A stretch of 64,000 nucleotides of DNA from Candidatus Bathycorpusculum acetigenes (GTDB lineage Archaea > Thermoproteota > Bathyarchaeia > Bathyarchaeales > Bathycorpusculaceae), in contig WQVG01000001.1 in the NCBI GenBank assembly GCA_009781675.1, positions 1 to 64,000 of the forward strand, given 5' to 3'. How positions within the stretch are numbered: the stretch's first letter is position 1; each line of letters opens with the position of its first letter. The notes beneath the pieces were generated by a model, which was not told where the DNA came from, searched no databases, and saw only the letters and a program-made list of their open reading frames with translations. Positions 9,283-17,889 of the stretch are shown here, piece after piece. The position numbers and the translations under genes were made by a program.

Positions 9283-9480
9283 TTACCCTTTGCCTTTTTC
9301 TTCTTTACCGAAGTACTGTGTCCACTTGAGTTTACGTGCATCGCGTTTGAATGCTAAGCTACTTTTCTTGCATTTGCTGGAATCGTACCAAAGGATTGAG
9401 CCGTCGTTTTTGACGTACATCATGCCTGTGCCAGCTGGGAAATCAGCACCACAGAACGAACATTTTCTCGGTTTTGGCAT
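9283..9480 (-). CDS. rpl24e: Ribosomal protein L24e (eL24)
   Basis: A 65-residue component of the large ribosomal subunit with an archaeal/eukaryotic zinc-binding fold. The start KCSFCGADFPAGTGMMYV and the following SILWYDSSKCKKS are diagnostic. Zinc ligands visible are C7, C10 and C37. The position usually filled by the third cysteine (WFCSSKC in relatives) is aspartate here (WYDSSKC), so the zinc site is altered. It is last in a cluster with S28e and L7Ae, the usual archaeal order. Confidence 0.92.
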   Translation of the reverse strand: MPKPRKCSFCGADFPAGTGMMYVKNDGSILWYDSSKCKKSSLAFKRDARKLKWTQYFGKEEKGKG

Positions 9481-9500
9481 GATAATTTTCTCCTATCAGA

Positions 9501-9722
9501 TTATCTTGTGATTTTCTTTGCTTCCCGTTCGGTTTCTCGAAGCATCAAAATATCTTGAACGCGCACAGGCCCTTTAACGTTGCGTGTAATGATTCGGCCT
9601 TTGTCTCTGCCTTCCATGATGCGAACGCGAACCTGTGTTATTTCGCCAGTTACACCTGTACGGCCGATGATTTGAATAACTTCAGAGGGCGTTAGTTCAT
9701 CGCTTGTTTCTTTGCTACTCAT
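9501..9722 (-). CDS. rps28e: Ribosomal protein S28e (eS28)
   Basis: A 73-residue small-subunit protein with an OB fold located at the mRNA exit region. The motifs [28 protein letters not shown] and the C-terminal [11 protein letters not shown] are diagnostic. The gene sits one base after the L7Ae stop codon and 20 bases before L24e, so the three are probably one transcript. Confidence 0.95.
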   Translation of the reverse strand: MSSKETSDELTPSEVIQIIGRTGVTGEITQVRVRIMEGRDKGRIITRNVKGPVRVQDILMLRETEREAKKITR

Positions 9723-9723
9723 G

Positions 9724-10104
9724 TTACTGAGTGCCTCGTTTAACCTGATCGATGCGTGTCACGATTTCTTTGATTAATCCTGTTGCTTCCCCTTCTCTCA
9801 TGATGCATGTTGCCGCACATGGAACATCAATACCGATGGATTTACCGAGCTGTTCTTTACTTGGTACAAATACGTATGGAATTTTACGTTCATCGCAGAG
9901 TAATGGCAGATGCGCTATGACCTCTGGCGGGTCAACATCTTCAGCGATAACAACAAGCTTCGCTTGGTTACGTTCAACCGCTTTTGTGGCTTCGTTGGTT
10001 CCTTTCCTAACTGATCCTGATTTTGAAGCAAGCGTTAGGGCTTCATAGGCTGCATCCACGAGTTCTTTTGGGGCTTCATATTTTACATAGAATGGTTTAG
10101 ACAT
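9724..10104 (-). CDS. rpl7ae: Ribosomal protein L7Ae
   Basis: Binds kink-turn RNA. It is a large-subunit protein and also the core protein of archaeal box C/D and H/ACA guide RNPs and of RNase P. The 126 residues contain the signature [14 protein letters not shown] and the AEDVDPPEV loop that contacts the kink-turn. I start at the ATG of MSKPFYV, preceded by GGTGAGG. A GTG 15 bases upstream is in frame but overlaps that ribosome site. It is transcribed divergently from gar1, another guide-RNP gene. Confidence 0.94.
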   Translation of the reverse strand: MSKPFYVKYEAPKELVDAAYEALTLASKSGSVRKGTNEATKAVERNQAKLVVIAEDVDPPEVIAHLPLLCDERKIPYVFVPSKEQLGKSIGIDVPCAATCIMREGEATGLIKEIVTRIDQVKRGTQ

Positions 10105-10154
10105 ATTTCTTAGCCTCACCCTTTATTAAGGCACAGTCTTATCTACACTCCTTG

Positions 10155-10162
10155 TTTAATAA
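10155..10162 (-). promoter_or_regulatory. TATA-like box for the L7Ae-S28e-L24e cluster
   Basis: Minus strand TTATTAAA, about 51-58 bases before the L7Ae ATG, preceded by a purine-rich GAAAGC that could serve as the TFB recognition element. Weak but the only reasonable candidate. Confidence 0.3.
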
Positions 10163-10509
10163 GCTTTCTACACTGAAGTGGCATCTGTCTCGCCGCTTAT
10201 GTCTATCCTGTCTTTTCCCAAAATAATTTCCCCATTTCAGATTATATTTCTATTCACGATTTCATTATTCAAATTATTTAACCTCTAAACCAACCCCTCA
10301 GATCCCAGCTTCCTAACAAACGCTCATTAGGTAACCCGGCGTTATAGCTTTAGGGTGGTTAGCGGCCCATTTCACAGTTGCTTTGCCTGCCACATGCTTT
10401 TATAGGCACCATTTTAGTTTTCCACTCTTTTTGATTTTGACCATATCTCTTACTTAGGGGAGGGTGAAATAATTTTGGGAAAAGGCCTAACTTATCTAAT
10501 CCAGAAACA
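10163..10509. other. Divergent intergenic stretch, no gene identified
   Basis: Lies between L7Ae (minus) and gar1 (plus). Both strands have stops in all frames at short intervals, apart from short noncoding-looking frames. The part near 10320-10410 is richer in G+C than its surroundings and could encode a small RNA. I could not fold it into a tRNA, C/D or H/ACA RNA by eye. Confidence 0.3.
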
Positions 10510-10516
10510 TTTAAAT
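10510..10516 (+). promoter_or_regulatory. TATA box for gar1-tfb
   Basis: TTTAAAT preceded by CCAGAAACA, 44 bases before the gar1 start. This spacing gives a leader of about 20 bases that includes the GAGGGGG ribosome site. Confidence 0.4.
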
Positions 10517-10559
10517 CCAAAGCTACGGCTACGTACATGTTTTTGAGGGGGCAAAGTAT

Positions 10560-10814
10560 TTGCAAAAATTGGGTAAAATAACAAATGTTTCTCCTTCAGG
10601 AAACGCGCTAGTTAAAGTAGATAACCCTCCAAAAATTGGCTCCGAAGTTGTCGATGAGAACTTAAACGTTGTCGGTAAAGTTTTCGATATTATTGGTCCA
10701 GTCCCAGCTCCATATGTTGTGATTAAACCAACAGATAGGGAACTCACTAGGTTAGTAGATAAACCTGTGTATTTACTCCTTTCGAAAACGCAACGGAGCA
10801 GACGCGAGAAATGA
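10560..10814 (+). CDS. gar1: H/ACA guide RNP protein Gar1
   Basis: A small subunit of the H/ACA RNP that guides pseudouridylation of rRNA, acting with Cbf5, Nop10 and L7Ae. The 84 residues form the Gar1 beta-barrel core: [17 protein letters not shown], then [24 protein letters not shown], then PYVVIKP. Start is TTG, eight bases after GAGGGGG. The last four bases overlap the tfb start (ATGA). The gar1-tfb pairing is a common archaeal arrangement. Confidence 0.9.
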   Translation: MQKLGKITNVSPSGNALVKVDNPPKIGSEVVDENLNVVGKVFDIIGPVPAPYVVIKPTDRELTRLVDKPVYLLLSKTQRSRREK

Positions 10815-11782
10815 GCAGAGACAGCAAATTACACATATCTGAAGAAGACAAAACCGTAACGCAGACAGATACTCCCAAAACACGTGTTTGTCCCGAATGT
10901 GGGAGTACCCGACTTATGCATGATTCAGAAGTTTCAGAAATAGTTTGCATGGACTGCGGCGTTGTTGTGCAACAGAAATTTGCTGATCGGGGCCCTGAAT
11001 GGCGCGCTTTTGACGATGAACAACGTTCGAAACGAACCCGTGTCGGCGCACCCCTTACTTATACTATCCACGATAAAGGGCTATCCACAACCATTGATTG
11101 GCATGATCGCGATGTCTATGGCAAAAGTCTCTCACCCGGCCAGAAAGCGCAGGTTTATCGCCTGCGGAAATGGCAACGCCGTATCAGAGTTTCCGATGCA
11201 ACTGAACGAAACTTGGCGTTTGCCCTCTCCGAACTCGCCAAGATTTCAAACAACCTCAACTTACCCAAGAACATTCTTGAAACCGCCTCTGTTATCTACC
11301 GTAAAGCCGTGAAGGAACGCCTCATCCGGGGCCGATCGATTCAGGGTGTCACATCTGCGGCACTTTATCTGGCATGTAGACAATGTGGACTACCCCGAAC
11401 TCTAGATGAAATCTCGCAGGTTTCTACTGTGAGCAAGAAGGAAATTGGACGAAGCTACCGATTTCTCATCCGTGAACTCGACTACTCAATTCCACCGTTA
11501 AAGCCCAGTCAGTACATCACTAAATTTTCCAATCAGCTCACTATGCAGGGTAAAGTCGAGGAAATTGCCCATAAAATCATAGGAGCTGTCAAAGAACTCA
11601 AATTAACCTCCGGCAGGGGACCCACAGGCATCGCAGCGGCGGCAAGCTATGTCGCTTCAGTGCTGACTGGCGAACGTAAAACGCAGAGAGAAATTGCCGA
11701 GATTGCACAGGTCACAGAGGTTACGATTCGCAACCGCTACAAAGAACTCGTGGAGCGTCTGACGTTCCAGATAAGCCTATAA
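10811..11782 (+). CDS. tfb: Transcription initiation factor B (TFB)
   Basis: Archaeal TFIIB homologue that bridges TBP on the TATA box and RNA polymerase. The 323 residues comprise an N-terminal zinc ribbon (C27, C30, C46, C49), the B-reader/linker segment with [19 protein letters not shown], and two cyclin-like repeats (about 120-215 and 220-315). The second carries the helix-turn-helix [20 protein letters not shown] that contacts the upstream BRE. Translation is probably coupled to gar1 by the four-base overlap. Confidence 0.97.
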   Translation: MSRDSKLHISEEDKTVTQTDTPKTRVCPECGSTRLMHDSEVSEIVCMDCGVVVQQKFADRGPEWRAFDDEQRSKRTRVGAPLTYTIHDKGLSTTIDWHDRDVYGKSLSPGQKAQVYRLRKWQRRIRVSDATERNLAFALSELAKISNNLNLPKNILETASVIYRKAVKERLIRGRSIQGVTSAALYLACRQCGLPRTLDEISQVSTVSKKEIGRSYRFLIRELDYSIPPLKPSQYITKFSNQLTMQGKVEEIAHKIIGAVKELKLTSGRGPTGIAAAASYVASVLTGERKTQREIAEIAQVTEVTIRNRYKELVERLTFQISL

Positions 11783-11917
11783 TCAACTTTTTTTCGCATT
11801 GAAGTTTTATGACTGAACGCGTATCCAAGGGTATATTACCAGATACCCATAATTTGTCAATAGACTGCACAGATAACTAGAAAAACAACAGCTAACACGG
11901 GTGCACAAGCGTTGCTT

Positions 11918-12061
11918 TTAGTAGGTGACGAAATTCCCATACTCTATCTCCACAACCAGATTCGGCTTGTCCGACCATGGCGTTCGCAATAATGTTGCTT
12001 CACCATTGATTTGACCAATCAAACGATAGAACTTACCCCTGACCACAAATGTCCCTTTCAA
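11918..12061 (-). CDS. Possible 47-residue protein or C-terminal remnant, unidentified
   Basis: A minus-strand frame from TTG to TAA encodes 47 residues with protein-like composition, including VVRGKFYRLIGQINGEATLL and PNLVVEIEYGNFVTY. It has alternating hydrophobic strands and a good mix of charged residues. An in-frame stop lies seven bases upstream of the TTG, and no clear ribosome site precedes it, so it may be the tail of a decayed gene. It occupies the otherwise empty gap between tfb and the ligase gene, and I do not recognise it. Confidence 0.35.
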   Translation of the reverse strand: MKGTFVVRGKFYRLIGQINGEATLLRTPWSDKPNLVVEIEYGNFVTY

Positions 12062-12160
12062 AACTTACTTCTTAACGATGATTCATCTGCAACCTAACGG
12101 TGTTGCGGTATCCTCGCCAAGTTTTAATAAAAAGAGGACATACTTTCGGGAAAAGATAGA

Positions 12161-14116
12161 ATGAAACGAAAGGAATTATGTGAAATGCAGAAATCGAATT
12201 ACTTATCTGTTGTTGATTATATAAGACAACAAGATAAAAAAAGAAATGGTGCGGGGATTGCTATTGAATATGACGGGAATCAAATTACCCGCAATGAATA
12301 TTGGAGAACTATAGATAAATATGGCCACTATTTGAGGCATATAGGGTTCTTTTATGGTTGTGAAAAACCTGTTACAATTTGTAACCTGAATACTCCTGAG
12401 TATGAATTTATTTATATGGCGTTGCTTGAATTAGGTGCAATTTGCAGTACGGTCAGTTTATCATTTTTTAAAAGTGATATTAAACGGCATTCAATAGGTA
12501 AAGGTGCGGATACTATTGTGTTAAGTGTCGAATTTATTTCGCCTGAACTTAAAGAATCCTTTAAAAAATTGGGGAATAATGACGGTGAAAATAGACTTCA
12601 CAGAATTATTTTTACATCCGCGAGAGATTATCATTTGGAAGAAAAAGAAAGGAAATACATTTCACAGTTTGACTATAAAACAATGATAAATTCTTTAGAG
12701 TTGCCAAAAAACATTGAAATCATTTTTCCCGGAGAATTAAAGGAAAAAAGCTCTAACCAAAGTACTTCATCAATAACTGAACAATCTTTTAATCTTATAA
12801 ACGCAAACGCAACATATTCGAATACCGGTGGAACAACAAGCGGTATTCCAAAGTGTGTTGTACATACACATGAAGCGATAATTGAATTGCTAAAGGCACA
12901 TGAAAAAGATGTTTTCCCGGATTTTCCATTAAAAGAAGGGGATAAGACATTATTACTTATTCCGATTTCGCATATAACTGCACAGTTTTATGCTATGCTT
13001 GTGCGTAGGGCAGTGGGGGCTAATATTGTTTACAATACAGAAGCATTTGAACAAAATTTATTGACCAAAGCTTTAATTGAAGCTGAAATTAATGATGTTG
13101 TTGCTCCTTTTGGTCTTTATACTGCAATGGCTCATTCGTCGCTTAAAAAAGGAGATTTGAGGCATTTAAGGATGCCAACTTGCGGCGGAGAGTCGACTCC
13201 AAAGGGCCCGACTAAGATTGTAAATGAAAGACTTAAATGGGCAGGGGCCGAGCCGATAGCGATTGGCGGGGGAAGTACGGAGTTTGGGTCGGCTACTATG
13301 ATTTCATATGGATTAGAAAATAGGAGCAATGAAACCGGGTTGTCACTTCCTGGAGTAGAAAATATTATTATTAACCCATTGACAGGTAAAAAAGCAAGTG
13401 ATGGAGCGGATGGTATTTTATATACAAATTGCCCGTGGCAAATGAAAGAATATCTTAATGATGAAAAAGCAACAAAAGAATTTTTTAATTATATGGATGA
13501 AAATGGTAAAATTTTTGGAACTAATAATGATATAGGTAAAATTGTTGGCGAATATAAGGGGCGGCCTGTGTTCAGTCTGCAAGGGAGAGCGACTGATTTT
13601 GTTCTTCGCATTCCCGGCACAAAAAGATATACGCGCGGAATTACTTTTACAAATGGAAGAGTGAACCCTGTGGATTTCAAGAAGGGGCATTTTTTGTTCA
13701 ATATGCGTGATAGATTATTAAATGTTCCAGGAATTCTTGAAGCCGAAGCATTACTAATATCCAATGGTGAAAATGATAAATCAGGAACTCCAGTAGTCAA
13801 TATAGTGATTGCTTCAGATATTGAACCGTTGGATGTCCTTAGGGCTATATATTCATCTTATGGTCCAAATGAGGCATTTAAACCTGAAGGCGTGATATTT
13901 AGAACCAACTTTGCTCGTAGTTTAGCTACCGATAAACGAGAGACCACTACATTGCATGAGGTAAGAAAGGGGTATTATAAAGTTGGCGATGATGGGAATA
14001 TTTATACTGTAGAAATACCGGAAAATGGAAATGTAATCTATACATTAATTGACGATATCTCTCTCATTCAGAGGATCGCGCCGCCGTTGCCTAAAAGAAT
14101 TGAAGTTAAGCAATGA
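12161..14116 (+). CDS. AMP-forming acyl-CoA synthetase/ligase of the ANL superfamily, probably transferred
   Basis: Predicted to activate a carboxylic acid with ATP as an acyl-adenylate, possibly passing it to CoA. The 651 residues carry the phosphate-binding motif A3 in variant form (YSNTGGTTSGIPK near 219-231) and the adenylate motif as GGGSTE near 369-374, where relatives have YGxTE. The C-terminal small domain with its usual catalytic lysine is not clearly recognisable. The gene is much richer in A and T and in AGA/ATA/TTA codons than its neighbours, and stands alone between degraded-looking sequences, which suggests acquisition from a low-GC bacterium. Start at ATG; a second ATG 24 bases later has AAGGA before it and may be the real start. 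Substrate unknown. Confidence 0.75.
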   Translation: MKRKELCEMQKSNYLSVVDYIRQQDKKRNGAGIAIEYDGNQITRNEYWRTIDKYGHYLRHIGFFYGCEKPVTICNLNTPEYEFIYMALLELGAICSTVSLSFFKSDIKRHSIGKGADTIVLSVEFISPELKESFKKLGNNDGENRLHRIIFTSARDYHLEEKERKYISQFDYKTMINSLELPKNIEIIFPGELKEKSSNQSTSSITEQSFNLINANATYSNTGGTTSGIPKCVVHTHEAIIELLKAHEKDVFPDFPLKEGDKTLLLIPISHITAQFYAMLVRRAVGANIVYNTEAFEQNLLTKALIEAEINDVVAPFGLYTAMAHSSLKKGDLRHLRMPTCGGESTPKGPTKIVNERLKWAGAEPIAIGGGSTEFGSATMISYGLENRSNETGLSLPGVENIIINPLTGKKASDGADGILYTNCPWQMKEYLNDEKATKEFFNYMDENGKIFGTNNDIGKIVGEYKGRPVFSLQGRATDFVLRIPGTKRYTRGITFTNGRVNPVDFKKGHFLFNMRDRLLNVPGILEAEALLISNGENDKSGTPVVNIVIASDIEPLDVLRAIYSSYGPNEAFKPEGVIFRTNFARSLATDKRETTTLHEVRKGYYKVGDDGNIYTVEIPENGNVIYTLIDDISLIQRIAPPLPKRIEVKQ

Positions 14117-14303
14117 ATGAAACGATATAGTCTCTATTTTCAGATTTCTTAATCTTTAGGATCACTTGACCAGTTATGTTGGGTGAAATACGATAGTACC
14201 AAGCTTCAAAAGCGACAATTCGCTCAATATTGATAGTTGCAAAATCCTTCTCTGAGACCTTTTTAGCAAGCTCATACTCAGCATCATCCCGAACACAAAC
14301 CAC
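14106..14303 (-). CDS. Orphan reading frame, likely C-terminal remnant or small protein
   Basis: A minus-strand frame of 65 residues from GTG, whose end overlaps the 3' end of the ligase gene by 11 bases. The composition is protein-like (YELAKKVSEKDFATINIERI, then AWYYRISPNITGQVILKI). The open frame continues 11 codons upstream of the GTG to a TAA, adding QWARRPQPGLG, so it may be the tail of a gene truncated when the ligase region was inserted. No ribosome site is evident and I do not recognise the family. Confidence 0.35.
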   Translation of the reverse strand: MVCVRDDAEYELAKKVSEKDFATINIERIVAFEAWYYRISPNITGQVILKIKKSENRDYIVSFIA

Positions 14304-14427
14304 CCCAAGTCCCGGTTGTGGTCTGCGTGCCCACTGTTAAGCGGTTAATTCACTGAATTTTTTACATCAAGTTGCCGAAGGTAAGTTATTAGATACTTTT
14401 TTATCCAATGACACTAACACTATCTCT

Positions 14428-14652
14428 ATGCTTTTAGAAAAAGAGCAAAAATTCAAGAAGCTCAAAATTGCAAGAATTTTACTATTCGTCGTCGGTATTG
14501 CGGCAGTCCTGCTCCTTTTTTACTTGTCCGCAATAGGCGCTATCTCAAACAATGCCTATCTTATCAGTGGATTTGGTATAGTCGTTACAATAGCAATAAT
14601 CAATTATACTTTCATTCGTGTCTATGGTAATAAACCGCCAAGACAATCGTAG
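14428..14652 (+). CDS. Small membrane protein, two predicted transmembrane helices
   Basis: A 74-residue protein with a basic, charged N-terminus (EKEQKFKKLKIAR), a hydrophobic helix near 16-36, a short turn, and a second helix near 42-63, ending in RVYGNKPPRQS. The topology is probably a hairpin with both ends in the cytoplasm. No strong ribosome site is seen before the ATG. It belongs to no family I recognise. The length and hydrophobic pattern support a real gene more than conservation can. Confidence 0.5.
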   Translation: MLLEKEQKFKKLKIARILLFVVGIAAVLLLFYLSAIGAISNNAYLISGFGIVVTIAIINYTFIRVYGNKPPRQS

Positions 14653-14744
14653 ATAGGGTTCGTAGTAGGTATATAGTAGCTTTCATGCCCTACTGCTTTT
14701 ATGTCTGATTGCAATTTAGCATCACCGTTTAGAGGGTATGATAG

Positions 14745-15659
14745 CTGTATACAAAGCAAATTGGGAAAAACCTTCACCAAGTCGAACTTGACACCGGCGG
14801 TTTTAAGCAACTCATCTGTAGCTACATTCTAACCGGCCCAAAACCCCTGCTTATCGAATCTGGCCCAACCAACTCAGTGCATAACCTTCTCAGCGGCATG
14901 AAGGAACTGGGTATAGCACCGGAAGCCATAGAGTATGTTGCAGTAACTCATATACATCTCGACCACGGCGGCGGTGCAGGCACACTGCTCAAATCTCTGC
15001 CAAATGCTAAGGTCCTTGTTCACCCCCGTGGGGCCCCTCACCTAATCGACCCCGAGCGCCTCTGGTCCTCCAGTCAATCGGTCTTAGGATACGTCAGCGA
15101 AGTCTTCGGTAAACCCGAACCTGTTTCCAAAGATCGTATAATCCCAATAACCGCTGGTGTCTTCGATTTAGGTGATAGTGGTAAACTCACTGTCTTTGAA
15201 ACATTGGGTCACGCTTCACACAACCTTAGTTTCCAAGAAAGCTTCAACAACGGAGTCTTTCCTGGCGATGCTGCAGGTACATACCTGCCTGAATGCAACG
15301 TGGTTGTTCCAACTACCCCTCCCCCATTCTATCTAGACTCGTCTCTAGTATCACTTGATAAACTTATCACCCTCAACCCATCAGCACTTTACTTTAGCCA
15401 TTTCGGACGAGCAGATGATGCAATTAATCGACTCAACGCCTACAAGACACAGTTGCAACTCTGGGCAGATATTGCCGAAGCGGGTGTAAAGGCGAATCTA
15501 AGTTTGGAGAAAATTCGAGACAATATCATCAAAACAGACCTTGTCATGACACAAATCGCCGGATATATCCAAAACCACCCCATCTACAAAAAAACAGTAC
15601 TGGAAAACTGCATCATAGGGTTTATCGAATACGCCAAGATCAAACAGGCTAAGATGTAA
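14745..15659 (+). CDS. Metallo-beta-lactamase fold hydrolase
   Basis: A zinc hydrolase of unknown substrate. The metal motif is THIHLDHGG, with H69, H71, D73 and H74 counted from the proposed start. Later ligands are in GHASHN, PGDAAG and YFSHFG. A start at the in-frame GTG at 14877 gives 260 residues but removes the first strands of the fold (ELDTGGFKQLICSYILTG and PLLIESGPTNS), which are clearly encoded upstream in the same frame. The only sensible start there is CTG, eight bases after GAGGG; no ATG, GTG or TTG is available before an in-frame TAG. Either a CTG start or a base error near 14740 is likely. Confidence 0.75.
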   Translation: MYTKQIGKNLHQVELDTGGFKQLICSYILTGPKPLLIESGPTNSVHNLLSGMKELGIAPEAIEYVAVTHIHLDHGGGAGTLLKSLPNAKVLVHPRGAPHLIDPERLWSSSQSVLGYVSEVFGKPEPVSKDRIIPITAGVFDLGDSGKLTVFETLGHASHNLSFQESFNNGVFPGDAAGTYLPECNVVVPTTPPPFYLDSSLVSLDKLITLNPSALYFSHFGRADDAINRLNAYKTQLQLWADIAEAGVKANLSLEKIRDNIIKTDLVMTQIAGYIQNHPIYKKTVLENCIIGFIEYAKIKQAKM

Positions 15660-15710
15660 CCGTAAACGTTTTAATAATCTGCTTCAGCTTTTGTCATGAA
15701 GTGAAGTATT

Positions 15711-17192
15711 TTGGGTGAAAATGAAAGCAGAACCGCTCCTGAACGAGTACCGCTTGAGAAAATTAACGATTACATGTGGCAGATTCCCAAATACAAACCA
15801 CAGATGAAAGTTCCCGCTATGATTTTTGCCAATCAGGCATTACTAGATAAGATGCAAACTGACCGCACGCTTTGGCAGTGCGGCAACGTGGCGCAACTGC
15901 CAGGTATCTACAAACATGCTATCACACTGCCCGATGGACATGAAGGCTACGGTTTCCCAATCGGCGGTGTCGCAGCAACCGACTACACAGACGGTGTCAT
16001 AAGTCCCGGCGGAGTCGGTTATGACATCAACTGCGGTGTCCGACTACTCGCAACCAACATAACCGACAAGGACGTCCGACCAAAACTATCCCCACTTACT
16101 GACGCAATCTTTCGCAATGTCCCCTCCGGTTTAGGAAGCCGTAGAAAAGACCTCACGGTTTCCAGCCGCGATCTTGATACACTCGCCGTTGAAGGTGTAC
16201 AGTGGCTCATCGACCAAGGCTTAGGCTGGGCAGAAGACGCCAAACACTGTGAAGAAAACGGCCACATGCCCAACGCTAACCCTGACAAAGTCAGCCAAAC
16301 CGCTAAAAATCGTGGTTTAACTCAAATCGGCACACTGGGTAGTGGTAACCACTTCCTCGAAATCCAAATGGTCGATAAAATTTTTAATCCCAAAACAGCC
16401 AAAGTCTTTGGTATCACCCACGAGGGACAGGTTACCGTTATGATTCATTGCGGGAGTCGCGGATATGGTCACCAAGTCTGCTCAGATTACCTCCGTGTGA
16501 TGGAACATGCGGTGCAGAAGTACAAAATCAGCTTGCCTGACCGCGAACTAGCTTGTGCTCCTGGTAGCAGTCAAGAAGCCAAAGATTATGTTGAAGCCAT
16601 GGCCTGTGCTGTTAACTATGCTTTTTGTAACCGTCAAGCCATTATGCACTGGGTCAGGCAAAGTTTTCAGCAAGTTTACGGACAGGACCCCGAAAAATTT
16701 GGACTTAAACTGGTTTATGATGTTGCTCACAACATCGCCAAAATGGAAACTCACGATATCGGGGATGGTGTACAAAAAAAGGTTTGGGTTCACCGTAAAG
16801 GTGCTACTCGTGCATTTCCACCCGGACATGAAGCAGTGCCTGAAGATTACCGGAGTGAGGGACAACCAGTGCTTATCCCCGGAAGCATGGGCACTAGTTC
16901 TTGGATACTGGTGGGTACACAGAAAGCCATGGAGCTAACGTTTGGCTCTACAGCCCATGGCGCTGGACGTATGATGAGCCGTTTTGCGGCCAAGCGGCAA
17001 TTTTGGGGCGGAGACATAAAAAGCAACCTCGAAAAACGTGGTATCGCAGTCCGCGCAGCGAGCCCCTCAGTGCTCGCAGAGGAAGCAGACCCCGCCTACA
17101 AGAATGTAGACATGGTTGCAGAGGTCAGCCACCAACTCGGTATAGCTACTAAAGTTGCCCGTCTCACACCCCTAGCAGTCGTCAAGGGATAA
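15711..17192 (+). CDS. rtcB: RNA-splicing ligase RtcB
   Basis: GTP- and manganese-dependent ligase that joins tRNA exon halves after splicing, and repairs RNA with 2',3'-cyclic phosphate ends. The 493 residues show DGHEGYGFPIGG near 75-86, the metal cysteine C108 in YDINCGVR, GSGNHFLE near 210-217, and the histidine that is guanylylated, H416 in HGAGRMMSR. There is no intein, unlike the P. horikoshii enzyme. The start is TTG (MGENESRT). The length is normal. Confidence 0.96.
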   Translation: MGENESRTAPERVPLEKINDYMWQIPKYKPQMKVPAMIFANQALLDKMQTDRTLWQCGNVAQLPGIYKHAITLPDGHEGYGFPIGGVAATDYTDGVISPGGVGYDINCGVRLLATNITDKDVRPKLSPLTDAIFRNVPSGLGSRRKDLTVSSRDLDTLAVEGVQWLIDQGLGWAEDAKHCEENGHMPNANPDKVSQTAKNRGLTQIGTLGSGNHFLEIQMVDKIFNPKTAKVFGITHEGQVTVMIHCGSRGYGHQVCSDYLRVMEHAVQKYKISLPDRELACAPGSSQEAKDYVEAMACAVNYAFCNRQAIMHWVRQSFQQVYGQDPEKFGLKLVYDVAHNIAKMETHDIGDGVQKKVWVHRKGATRAFPPGHEAVPEDYRSEGQPVLIPGSMGTSSWILVGTQKAMELTFGSTAHGAGRMMSRFAAKRQFWGGDIKSNLEKRGIAVRAASPSVLAEEADPAYKNVDMVAEVSHQLGIATKVARLTPLAVVKG

Positions 17193-17296
17193 TCCCCTCT
17201 CAATTTTATTTTATGGTTAAAAATTTTGGCGATATTACCCTCATGTGGGAATAGCGTTAAGTTGTAGTAGTGTGCGGTGTCAATAACTTGATGGTC

Positions 17297-17692
17297 CTAA
17301 CTGTTGTTTTCAGGTTTGGCAGCTTTGGTTGTCGGTGTTTTTTTGCAAAATGTTGTACAGAGGTCACAAAAATGTGGTGTAACATCTCCTGCACCAATTT
17401 CTCTGTTAACTATTTTTTTGGCGATATCTGTGGCCAACGTCTGGATTTGGGGAAGAAACTCTTCTACATGATCCATGCCTTTGTAGGCGCGTTTTGAACT
17501 GAGGTATTGGCTGATGGCGGCTTGTGTGGTTCCCAGTTTTTTGGCGGTTTCAGTCTGGGAAAGGTGGTAGGTTTGAACGAGTTCTTTAGCTAGCATCGAG
17601 CGGAAGATAGGCAGAACGTATTTGCCGATTATTTCGCATTGCGGACCCATGAGTATCGTATTCAGTATAACACGCTTATACTTATAAGTCAT
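17297..17692 (-). CDS. Archaeal helix-turn-helix transcriptional regulator (COG2522-like)
   Basis: The 131 residues hold CEIIGKYVLPIFRSMLAKEL followed by a helix-turn-helix, LSQTETAKKLGTTQAAISQY (near 57-76), the signature of a small archaeal regulator family. The C-terminus has a cysteine cluster (CDLCTTFC) that could bind metal or an Fe-S cluster. The ATG chosen has AAGGA nine bases upstream; a second ATG 42 bases later matches the usual family start but has no ribosome site. It lies between rtcB and cysK, convergent with rtcB and divergent from cysK, so it may control the cysteine genes, which is inference. Confidence 0.75.
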   Translation of the reverse strand: MTYKYKRVILNTILMGPQCEIIGKYVLPIFRSMLAKELVQTYHLSQTETAKKLGTTQAAISQYLSSKRAYKGMDHVEEFLPQIQTLATDIAKKIVNREIGAGDVTPHFCDLCTTFCKKTPTTKAAKPENNS

Positions 17693-17889
17693 TTTAAATT
17701 TCCTTAATTTTTGTAAAAAAATGATGTGGCTTTAATCATCGGATTATTGCAGGTTGACTTGTTGTGTGGATGTTTGGATGACGCTTTAGAGACTGTTTTT
17801 GAGTTGTTTTGGCCTGAATTTCTTTTTTCTTGGAGTTCCGTAAAAGTTTTAAGGCGGAAACAACATTCCATAACAGCGTTATGTAGTGT

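Noticed and set aside
10320-10410. Possible small RNA in the L7Ae-gar1 intergenic region
   Set aside because: The stretch is richer in G+C than its surroundings, but no tRNA, H/ACA or SRP features could be matched by eye.
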